Origin: Clostridia bacterium
Lineage (GTDB): Bacteria > Bacillota > Clostridia > Oscillospirales > Acutalibacteraceae
Assembly: GCA_900766895.1 (NCBI GenBank)
Contig: CAAFXF010000038.1
Coordinates: forward strand, 1 to 18,823
Length of the DNA: 18,823 bases
Direction of reading: 5' to 3'
Made by a program: the position numbers and the translations under genes. Below, piece after piece: positions 1 through 6,422 of this stretch. The notes beneath the pieces are model-generated. The model was not told the DNA's origin and made no database searches. It was given only the letters and a program-made list of their open reading frames with translations. Within the stretch, counting starts at the first letter, position 1. The number at the start of each line of letters is the position of its first letter.

Positions 1-224
1 AAAAGGACAAGTGCTTCAAGCTTCCTATTTTTGACCTTATTCAAAAAACAGGCAATATTCCTGAGCATGATATGTATAACACCTTTAATATGGGTACAGG
101 CCTTATGCTTGCAGTTGATGCCGACAAGGCTGACGAGGCTGTAAGAATTCTTAATGCAAACGGCGAGCAGGCAACCATTATCGGTGAGATTAAGGACGGC
201 GAAAAGGGAGTAGAAATATGCTAA
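1..224 (+). CDS. purM: Phosphoribosylformylglycinamidine cyclo-ligase (AIR synthetase), C-terminal part
   Basis: This is the 3' end of purM; the 5' part lies outside the window. PurM is a cytosolic enzyme that closes the imidazole ring of FGAM, using ATP, to give AIR in de novo purine synthesis. Reading from base 3, the visible 73 residues contain MYNTFNMGTGL, which matches the conserved C-terminal PurM segment seen as a T-F-N-x-G-x-G motif. This is followed by a typical tail (LAVDADKADEAVRIL, then ATIIGEI). The stop codon at 222-224 lies inside the purN gene, whose ATG is at 218, so the two genes overlap by 7 bases and are probably translationally coupled. The identity rests on this C-terminal motif together with the purN neighbour. 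Confidence 0.93.
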   Translation, partial: KDKCFKLPIFDLIQKTGNIPEHDMYNTFNMGTGLMLAVDADKADEAVRILNANGEQATIIGEIKDGEKGVEIC

Positions 225-841
225 ATATAGCAGTATTTGTTTCCGGTGGGGGAACAAACCTCCAGGCTCTTATTGATGCGCAGGACAGAGGCGAAATCAA
301 AAACGGAAAAATTACCTTTGTGCTTGCATCAAACGAGGGAGCATATGCTCTTGAAAGAGCAAAAAAAGCAGGCATAGAAAGCACAGTTGTCAGCCGTAAG
401 GCTTACGGCAGTAAGGCAGAATACGACAGGGCAGTGCTTGATGCACTTGAGGGCAGAAATATTGACCTTATTGTTCTTGCAGGCTTTTTGTCAATTCTCG
501 GTGAGGATTTGATTAACGAATATAAAAACAGAATTATTAATATTCATCCGAGCCTTATCCCTTTGTTTTGCGGTGACGGCTTTTACGGCAAGAGGGTGCA
601 CACTGCGGTGCTTAACAGCGGTGTAAAGGTTACGGGTGCAACTGCTCATTTTGTAAACGAAATTACAGACGGCGGTGCTATTATTCTGCAAAAGGCCGTT
701 CCTGTTGAGCAGGGCGATAATGAGGACATTCTTCAATACCGTGTTATGCGCCAGGCAGAATGGGAGATTTTGCCAAAGGCTGTGTCGCTGTTTTGCGAGG
801 GCAGAATAAAAATTAACGGTAATAAAACAGAGATTATTTGA
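218..841 (+). CDS. purN: Phosphoribosylglycinamide formyltransferase (GAR transformylase)
   Basis: PurN transfers a formyl group from 10-formyl-tetrahydrofolate to GAR, giving FGAR. The protein has 207 residues, the usual size. The N-terminal VSGGGTNLQALID (8-20) is the phosphate-binding loop of the formyltransferase fold. The catalytic triad of the family is visible as Asn108 and His110 in INIHPSLIP and Asp151 in EITDGGAIILQ. The stretch after IHPSLIP (FCGDGFYGKRVH) is longer than in the E. coli enzyme; from memory this form is common in Clostridia. The ATG lies within the last codons of purM, and the stop at 839-841 abuts the Shine-Dalgarno of the next gene, so this is one transcription unit. 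Confidence 0.97.
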   Translation: MLNIAVFVSGGGTNLQALIDAQDRGEIKNGKITFVLASNEGAYALERAKKAGIESTVVSRKAYGSKAEYDRAVLDALEGRNIDLIVLAGFLSILGEDLINEYKNRIINIHPSLIPLFCGDGFYGKRVHTAVLNSGVKVTGATAHFVNEITDGGAIILQKAVPVEQGDNEDILQYRVMRQAEWEILPKAVSLFCEGRIKINGNKTEII

Positions 842-849
842 GGTGTAAT

Positions 850-1554
850 ATGAAAATAGAGTCTTTAGCAACCGAGCTTAATACAAATACATACCCCGGT
901 CGCGGAATAGTTTTGGGCAAAACTGCCGATGGCAAAAAAGCTGTTATTGCATATTTTATTATGGGCCGTTCGGTTAATTCGCGTAACAGAATTTTTGAGG
1001 TTAACGACAGAGGCGGTATTCGAACAAAGGCATTTGACGAAAGCAAAATGGAGGACCCGAGCCTCATTATTTACAACCCTGTTCTAAAGCTTGACGGAAC
1101 AACTATCGTTACTAACGGTGACCAAACAGATACAATTTACGATTTTCTTGCACAGGGCAAAACTTATATTGAAGCGCTGAGAACTCGTGAATTTGAGCCT
1201 GATGAGCCAAACTATACCCCGAGAATTTCAGGTGTGGTTGCGGCAAACGGCGACTATAATATGTCAATTCTTAAGTCAAATAACGGTGAGCCGCAGTGCG
1301 TAAGATATTTCTTTGAATATCCCGCAAAGGCAGGTCTCGGTCATTTTATTCACACCTATAAGTGCTACGGTAACCCTATTCCTTCATTTGAGGGCGAGCC
1401 GACTCCTGTTGCTATCGGCAACGAGGGTATTGACGAATTCACCTCTATGCTTTGGGAAAATCTGAATGAGGACAACAAGGTTTCGCTTTTCACAAGATAT
1501 ATTGACCTTGCAACAGGCGAGGAAGAAACAAGAATTATAAACAAGAACAATTAA
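850..1554 (+). CDS. purO: Stand-alone IMP cyclohydrolase (PurO-type)
   Basis: The predicted role is the last step of de novo purine synthesis, closing FAICAR to IMP. The 234-residue protein resembles the PurO/IMP_cyclohyd family first known from archaea. It begins with an NTYPGRGIVLGKT segment (13-24), then YFIMGRSVNSRNRIF (35-49) and EDPSLIIYNP (68-77), conserved features as I remember that family. It is not the bifunctional PurH fold: it is too short and lacks an AICAR transformylase domain. I chose ATG 850 over an in-frame TTG at 838 because GAGGTG (840-845) sits just upstream of 850, while 838 lies within the purN stop region. It sits between purN and purD, which supports the function. 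The AICAR formylation step must be encoded elsewhere. Its specific family is recognised from memory. Confidence 0.86.
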   Translation: MKIESLATELNTNTYPGRGIVLGKTADGKKAVIAYFIMGRSVNSRNRIFEVNDRGGIRTKAFDESKMEDPSLIIYNPVLKLDGTTIVTNGDQTDTIYDFLAQGKTYIEALRTREFEPDEPNYTPRISGVVAANGDYNMSILKSNNGEPQCVRYFFEYPAKAGLGHFIHTYKCYGNPIPSFEGEPTPVAIGNEGIDEFTSMLWENLNEDNKVSLFTRYIDLATGEEETRIINKNN

Positions 1555-1565
1555 TTATTCGTATA

Positions 1566-1571
1566 CGGAGG
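1566..1571 (+). promoter_or_regulatory. Strong ribosome binding site of purD
   Basis: CGGAGG lies 5 bases before the purD ATG at 1577, in the 22-base gap after the cyclohydrolase gene. It fixes the purD start and shows that purD is translated independently, not by stop-start overlap. Confidence 0.8.
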
Positions 1572-1576
1572 ACGTT

Positions 1577-2854
1577 ATGAGAGTATTGGTAGTAGGTTCG
1601 GGCGGAAGAGAGCATGCTTTGATTAAAAAAATCAAGCAGTCCGAAAAGGTAGATTATATTGCGTGCTGTCCGGGTAACGGCGGTATTTCATATGATGCAG
1701 AGTGCTTTAATGTAGGTGCAACGGATATCGACGGCGTTGTAAATCTTGCAAGAGAAATCAAGGCAGACTTTGTTGTGGTTGCTCCTGACGACCCGTTGGT
1801 GCTCGGTATGGTTGATGCACTAAACGATGCAGGCTTTGCAACCTTCGGTCCGAGAGCAAATGCGGCAATTATTGAGGGCTCAAAGGTGTTCTCCAAGGAC
1901 CTTATGGAAAAGTACAATATCCCTACTGCCGAATACAAGGTGTTTAACAACCCTGCCGATGTAATTGATTATATTAAGGAAAAGAATGAGTTTCCTACCG
2001 TTATCAAGGCTGACGGTCTTGCTCTCGGTAAGGGTGTAATTATTCCCGAAACACTTGATGAGGCTATCGCGGGCGTTAAGGAGATTATGGAGGATAAGAT
2101 CTTCGGCGACTCCGGCAACAATGTTGTTGTTGAGGAATTTCTTACAGGTCCCGAGGTTTCCGTTCTTGCCTTTACCGACGGTAAGTGCGTAAAGCCTATG
2201 GTTACATCTATGGACCATAAGCGTGCCCTTGACGGTGATAAGGGGCTCAACACAGGCGGTATGGGTACTGTTTCTCCAAACCCATATTACACAGATGCTG
2301 TTGCCGAGGAATGTATGGAAAAGATTTTTGTCCCAACTATTGAGGCAATGAACAGCGATGGCAGAACCTTTAAGGGTTGCCTGTATTTTGGATTGATGAT
2401 TACTCCAAAGGGTCCAAAGGTAATTGAGTACAACTGTCGCTTCGGTGACCCTGAAACACAGGTAGTTCTTCCGAGACTTAAGACAGATATTGTTGATATA
2501 TTTGAGGCAATTAATGATGAAACACTTGCCGATTTGGATATCGAATGGGACGACAGAGCCTGCTCGTGCGTTATTATGGCTTCGGGCGGTTATCCAAAAT
2601 CATACCCAAAGGGAATAGAGATTACAGGCTTAACCGAAGGTCAGCTTGACGGTGTTACCGTATATCACGCAGGTACAAAGCTTGACGGCGATAAGCTTGT
2701 TACCGCGGGCGGCAGAGTTTTGGGCGTTACTGCTCTTGGTGACACATTGCAGGAAGCGCTTGAAAAATCATACGCAGGTGTTGAAAAAATCAAGTTTGAC
2801 GGTGCTCATTACAGAAAAGACATTGGCAAAAAAGCTTTGCAAGCTTTGAACTAA
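1577..2854 (+). CDS. purD: Phosphoribosylamine-glycine ligase (GAR synthetase)
   Basis: PurD is the ATP-grasp ligase joining phosphoribosylamine and glycine to give GAR. The 425 residues are full length for the family. The N-terminal GSGGREHAL (7-15) and PGNGG (32-36) motifs are diagnostic. The ATP-grasp domain follows, with VIKADGLALGKGV, VVVEEFLTGPEVSVL, SMDHKRALDGDKGLNTGGMG and, near its end, EYNCRFGDPETQ, which contributes Mg2+ ligands. The C-terminal domain ends in HYRKDIGKKAL, as usual. A small departure is APDDPLV where many PurD proteins read GPE-x-PL. It is the last purine gene in the window. I see no convincing rho-independent terminator after it, so transcription may run on into the next unit. 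Confidence 0.98.
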   Translation: MRVLVVGSGGREHALIKKIKQSEKVDYIACCPGNGGISYDAECFNVGATDIDGVVNLAREIKADFVVVAPDDPLVLGMVDALNDAGFATFGPRANAAIIEGSKVFSKDLMEKYNIPTAEYKVFNNPADVIDYIKEKNEFPTVIKADGLALGKGVIIPETLDEAIAGVKEIMEDKIFGDSGNNVVVEEFLTGPEVSVLAFTDGKCVKPMVTSMDHKRALDGDKGLNTGGMGTVSPNPYYTDAVAEECMEKIFVPTIEAMNSDGRTFKGCLYFGLMITPKGPKVIEYNCRFGDPETQVVLPRLKTDIVDIFEAINDETLADLDIEWDDRACSCVIMASGGYPKSYPKGIEITGLTEGQLDGVTVYHAGTKLDGDKLVTAGGRVLGVTALGDTLQEALEKSYAGVEKIKFDGAHYRKDIGKKALQALN

Positions 2855-2897
2855 TTATGAACAATTTATCAATTTTGACAAAAAATACAATTTGTTA

Positions 2898-2926
2898 TTG
2901 ACAATTATACAAAATGGAAATATACT
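2898..2926 (+). promoter_or_regulatory. Sigma-A promoter of the membrane fusion protein/permease unit
   Basis: TTGACA at 2898-2903, a 17-base spacer, and TATACT at 2921-2926 make a near-perfect housekeeping promoter. The start point is predicted near 2933, leaving an untranslated leader of about 67 bases before ATG 3000. A second TTGACA at 2875-2880 has no matching -10. Confidence 0.82.
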
Positions 2927-2942
2927 TAATTTGGAAATATCA

Positions 2943-2970
2943 ATAATGAGGATATTTTGGAACTCATTAT
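2943..2970. promoter_or_regulatory. Inverted repeat just downstream of the predicted transcription start
   Basis: ATAATGAG (2943-2950) and its exact complement CTCATTAT (2963-2970) flank a 12-base spacer. It could be an operator or a leader hairpin. An overlapping smaller inverted repeat, AAATATC (2935-2941) with GATATTT (2951-2957), could form an alternative structure. No T-run follows, so it is not a terminator. Confidence 0.5.
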
Positions 2971-2999
2971 GGTATCAAATTAATTTTGGGGGTTAGATT

Positions 3000-5033
3000 A
3001 TGGCGACTGTAAAAAAGAGTAAAACCAAAAAAATTGTTTCTGCAGTAATTGCTGTAATACTCGTGGTAGCTATTGCCGTAACAGGCGTTGTTATCGGAAG
3101 CAAGGGCAAGAGGACAGATGTAACACTTTACACTGTTTCTACCGATAATATTGTTCAAACCGTATCTTCAACAGGCAAGGTTAGCTCCGGTGTGAAAAAG
3201 GAATACAAGCCCGGCTCTGTTGCAACGGTAAAAAAGGTTTATGTCGAGGTAGGCGATCAGGTAAAGAAGGGAGATTTGCTTGCATCATTTGATACAAGTG
3301 CTCTCGACCAACAGGTTGCAAGCCTTAATGCAGCGTATACAAGCTCAAACGCTTCTTATCAAGAGGCTGTTCAGCATCAGGCAGAGGCGGCAAAGCAGCT
3401 TAAGAATATCAATTCAAGCATTCGCAAGGCTGAAAAAACCTTGAAGAAAATTGAAAAGGAAGAGCAAAAGAGGGCTTCAACCACTACAACTACAAAGAAG
3501 CCAACAACAACTGCTCCTTCTACAACCACTACAACAAGGTATTGGGGTGGCGGTGCAACAACCACTACTACCACTACAACTACAACAACCCAGTGCATCC
3601 ACGCTCTTGACGGACCGTACAAGCAAAACAATCTTTCATATCACTATGCAACCTGTAAGACCTGCGGTGCTTTGGTTCAGGAATCACATAATTATCAAAA
3701 CCCTACAAAGCTTGACAACAACGTGCATACAAAAGAATGTACAAAGTGTCATCAAATATTGAAGGAAGTGCATAAGTTCGAGTCAAGCTCATTAAGTGCA
3801 ACCTGTACAGTATGCGGTGCTAAACGCGAAGCAGGATTTAATGAGTCGGAGGCAAAGCTTGAGGTTGCGCTTGAACAGCTTCAGCCTGTATTTGACTCAC
3901 TTAAGGATCTCGGTGAGGCATCAAAGCAAATAGTTGTTCTTTTAACAGGCTTGGCAAAAGACCTTAGCCAGATTGCAAAGGATGTTGATTCTTTAACAAA
4001 CACAATTACTATTGTTGCCAATACAATTATGTATGAAATTTCTGTCGGCAACCTTAGTGCAGACAAGATTGCCGAGGCTGTCGGCAAGGCTGTAACCGAG
4101 GCATTCAAGCAGGGTATGATTGAATTTATCGACAGCGGTGCAGCAGTAAAGATGATAGAAACTGCAGTTAAGTCTGTTGATTGGAAAGCAATCGGAGCAG
4201 GCATTGCAGAGTCTGAAGGCTTTATTAAGGCGTCAACCCAAATTCAACTTGCTGCTTTGTATGCACAAAGAGAGGTATATACGGTTACTGCATCTGCTTC
4301 AACAGTAAATGCTCAAAGACAGGCAACCAATGCTGCTAAAAATGCGTACGAAACCGTTAAGGATGCAAGAGATGACCTTGCAGATGGCTGGAAAGCAGAA
4401 TTCAGCGGTGTTATTACAACCTGTGATATTACCGACGGGGCACAGACAACAGCCCTTCAAACAGGTATTACCCTTGAGAATATGAAGAAGAGAGTTGTTA
4501 CAATTTCTCTTGGAGAATACGATGTTCACAAGGTTAAGGAGGGTATGACCGCAACTGTTAAAACTGCATACGGTACATATGACGGTCTGGTAGCATCTAT
4601 TGCTCCTACTGCAACAGGAGGCTCTGAAACATCAATGCTTGATTCGGTAGGCTCTATGGCAGGCATCAGCGGTTTGTCATCACTTACAAATTCCGGTGCA
4701 GGTGTTGAGTGTAAGATTATAGTTGACCATCCTGACGAAAACATTATCGTTGGCTTTGATGCCGATGTAGAAATAGTTACGGGAACATATAATGACATTC
4801 CGGCTGTTCCTATCGAATCTATTATTCTTGAAAAGCAGGGAACATATGTTTCTGTTTATGACCCCGAGGAAGAAACTGTTACAAAGACACAGATTCAAAC
4901 CGGTGCAATATCTGATACCTCATACGAGATTGTATCAGGCTTGACGGTGGGCCAGCAAATTGTTGCTACACCTCAAACCGATTATGAGGAAGAAACCTTT
5001 AAGGTAAGAGTTGTAACAAATAAAAATAAATAA
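3000..5033 (+). CDS. HlyD/MacA-like membrane fusion protein with Thr-rich linker and Cys/His insertion
   Basis: This is a single-pass extracytoplasmic adaptor of an ABC export or MacB-like system. One membrane segment spans about 11-33. A biotinyl/lipoyl-like half-motif follows at about 68-100 (YVEVGDQVKKGDLLASFD), then a coiled coil at 101-160. A Thr-rich linker occupies 160-197. A Cys/His region (199-273) has two modules of form H-x3-C-x2-C-[GH]-x4-E-x-H, at 215-230 and 243-258, and a degenerate third at 269-273. A long helical stretch runs 281-460. The barrel/HlyD C-terminal region starts near 465 (KAEFSGVITTCDITDG) and ends in a typical VEIVTG...AVPIESI...VSGLTVGQQIV segment. At 677 residues it is far longer than usual adaptors (about 350-450). 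GGGGG (2988-2992) supports ATG 3000. The permease gene follows after 12 bases. Substrate unknown. Confidence 0.87.
   Translation: MATVKKSKTKKIVSAVIAVILVVAIAVTGVVIGSKGKRTDVTLYTVSTDNIVQTVSSTGKVSSGVKKEYKPGSVATVKKVYVEVGDQVKKGDLLASFDTSALDQQVASLNAAYTSSNASYQEAVQHQAEAAKQLKNINSSIRKAEKTLKKIEKEEQKRASTTTTTKKPTTTAPSTTTTTRYWGGGATTTTTTTTTTTQCIHALDGPYKQNNLSYHYATCKTCGALVQESHNYQNPTKLDNNVHTKECTKCHQILKEVHKFESSSLSATCTVCGAKREAGFNESEAKLEVALEQLQPVFDSLKDLGEASKQIVVLLTGLAKDLSQIAKDVDSLTNTITIVANTIMYEISVGNLSADKIAEAVGKAVTEAFKQGMIEFIDSGAAVKMIETAVKSVDWKAIGAGIAESEGFIKASTQIQLAALYAQREVYTVTASASTVNAQRQATNAAKNAYETVKDARDDLADGWKAEFSGVITTCDITDGAQTTALQTGITLENMKKRVVTISLGEYDVHKVKEGMTATVKTAYGTYDGLVASIAPTATGGSETSMLDSVGSMAGISGLSSLTNSGAGVECKIIVDHPDENIIVGFDADVEIVTGTYNDIPAVPIESIILEKQGTYVSVYDPEEETVTKTQIQTGAISDTSYEIVSGLTVGQQIVATPQTDYEEETFKVRVVTNKNK
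3477..3593 (+). repeat. ACN trinucleotide-rich tract encoding a Thr-rich linker
   Basis: The bases are largely ACT, ACC and ACA codons and encode two Thr runs around a KKPTTTAPS segment and a RYWGGG segment. The mixed codon use means it is not a pure microsatellite. On the opposite strand it gives a spurious poly-Val frame. Confidence 0.8.
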
Positions 5034-5045
5034 GAGGTAATATAG

Positions 5046-6296
5046 GTGAATTTATCAGAAAGCTTAAAAATCGCTGTAAAGTGTATAAAAGCAAACTGGA
5101 TGCGTTCCGTTCTTACCATGCTTGGAATTATTATCGGTATCACCTCTGTTATTATGATAGTCGGTGCAGGTACCGGCGTGCGTGACTATATCGTTGGACT
5201 TATTGAGGATATGGGCTCAAATGCGGTGCTTGTGTCAGTCGATACAACACAGGCAACTGATAACGACTATATTACACTTGACGATGTTGATAATATCAAA
5301 ACCAAGGTGTCGGGTGTTGAACGTTGCTCGCCAATGCTAATGGGCTTTGGTAATGCTACAATTGATGCAACTGCAACAGAGGCAACCGTAATGATGGTTG
5401 GCGTAAACAGTGATGTTCAGTTTGCAATGACAAATACCTGTGAATACGGAAGATTTTTTACAGATGAGGAATACGCTGCAAATGCTCCGTACGCTGTTAT
5501 GGGTATTGAATCAGCGAAAAATGTATTTGGATATGAAGATGCAACAGGTCAAAGCATAACCGTGTCGTCATCGGGTAAGTCTATGAAGATTAAGGTTTGC
5601 GGTGTTGCAAACATTGATGCAATGGCAAGCTCTCTCGGCGGTGGCGGAAATATCGGACAGATGTTCCAAAACGGCTCTGACAAGCCGGTTATCGCATTGT
5701 TTATGCCTTGTACCACTCTTACTCAAATTACAGGTGCAGGCACAAATTTGTCCAATGTTTTTGTAATTGCCGAAGAGGGTAAGGATTATGACGCCGTCGG
5801 TAATGCAACGGTAAACTATCTTAAGGCTGTCCACGGTAATTATGAAAACGGAATGTATACTGCTCAAAATATGGCAACATACATTGAAATTGTGGATATT
5901 ATTATGAAGGTTCTTACAATCTTCATAGCCGGTGTAGGTGCAATTTCTCTTGTTGTTGGCGGTATCGGTGTAATGAATATTATGCTTGTGTCGGTAACAG
6001 AGCGTACAAGGGAAATCGGTATTCGTAAATCTCTCGGTGCAAAAACAAGGGTTATTACAATGCAGTTCCTAACCGAATCGGTAATCCTTTGCCTGATAGG
6101 CGGATTTATCGGCGTTGTACTCGGCGTCGTCGGTGCGTTTGGCGCGTGTGCAATTATTGACATAACGCCAAAGATAAGTGTTTGGCTGATACTTCTTGCA
6201 CTCCTGTTCTCTTCAGGTGTAGGCTTGTTCTTCGGTATTTATCCGGCAAGAAAGGCGGCACAGTTAAGTCCTATTGATGCACTTAGAACAGAATAG
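5046..6296 (+). CDS. MacB/FtsX-family ABC transporter permease
   Basis: This 416-residue integral membrane protein has the four-helix MacB layout. TM1 is at about 21-43, and an extracytoplasmic MacB-type core domain runs 44-285. The FtsX domain then carries TM2 (287-313), TM3 (344-370) and TM4 (378-398). Family hallmarks are VSVTERTREIGIRKSLGAK after TM2 and YPARKAAQLSPIDALRTE at the C-terminus. It starts at GTG 5046, supported by GAGGT at 5034-5038, which overlaps the adaptor stop region. With the upstream adaptor it should form a MacAB-like machine that exports a substrate or transmits a mechanical signal. It has no nucleotide-binding domain of its own, and no ATPase gene adjoins it, so the motor subunit must come from elsewhere. 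Substrate unknown. Confidence 0.92.
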   Translation: MNLSESLKIAVKCIKANWMRSVLTMLGIIIGITSVIMIVGAGTGVRDYIVGLIEDMGSNAVLVSVDTTQATDNDYITLDDVDNIKTKVSGVERCSPMLMGFGNATIDATATEATVMMVGVNSDVQFAMTNTCEYGRFFTDEEYAANAPYAVMGIESAKNVFGYEDATGQSITVSSSGKSMKIKVCGVANIDAMASSLGGGGNIGQMFQNGSDKPVIALFMPCTTLTQITGAGTNLSNVFVIAEEGKDYDAVGNATVNYLKAVHGNYENGMYTAQNMATYIEIVDIIMKVLTIFIAGVGAISLVVGGIGVMNIMLVSVTERTREIGIRKSLGAKTRVITMQFLTESVILCLIGGFIGVVLGVVGAFGACAIIDITPKISVWLILLALLFSSGVGLFFGIYPARKAAQLSPIDALRTE

Positions 6297-6308
6297 AATA
6301 TAACAGTA

Positions 6309-6350
6309 AAGCTCTCTTCCTGAATGTAGGCAGAGAGCTTATTTTATTGT
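6309..6350 (+). terminator. Likely rho-independent terminator of the adaptor/permease unit
   Basis: AAGCTCTCT (6309-6317) pairs exactly with AGAGAGCTT (6332-6340) across a 14-base loop and is followed by ATTTTATTGT. The opposite strand lacks a T-run after the stem, so it acts on the plus strand. The large loop and interrupted T-tract make it moderate in strength. Confidence 0.6.
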
Positions 6351-6356
6351 CTCAAA

Positions 6357-6382
6357 TTATAAAAACGGCTTATAAAAACGGC
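6357..6382. repeat. Perfect 13-bp tandem duplication in the ilvC terminator tail
   Basis: TTATAAAAACGGC occurs at 6357-6369 and again, directly adjacent, at 6370-6382. The second copy forms one outer arm and the T-tract of the ilvC terminator. The first copy repeats the T-tract further downstream on the minus strand. Confidence 0.85.
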
Positions 6383-6404
6383 ACAGTCTTTTGACTGCGC
6401 CGTT
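6373..6404 (-). terminator. Rho-independent terminator of ilvC
   Basis: Arms 6377-6388 and 6393-6404 form a 12-bp stem around a 4-base loop. On the plus strand one position is an A.C mismatch (6383/6398). On the minus strand the same position becomes a G.U pair, so the RNA stem is unbroken, and it is followed by TTTTTA. This identifies it as the ilvC terminator, 18 bases past the ilvC stop. Confidence 0.85.
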
Positions 6405-6422
6405 AAAATATTTAGGATTAAT

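Noticed and set aside
838..849. TTG at 838 as start of the cyclohydrolase
   Set aside because: GAGGTG at 840-845 precedes ATG 850 at a proper distance; the TTG lies upstream of it and overlaps the purN stop.
2831..2847. Inverted repeat AAAGCTT-TGC-AAGCTTT at the end of purD as a terminator
   Set aside because: It lies within the coding sequence, has a low-GC 7-bp stem and no T-run after it.
3377..3631. Minus-strand reading frame rich in Val
   Set aside because: It is the complement of the Thr-codon tract in the adaptor gene and has no ribosome binding site or homologous look.
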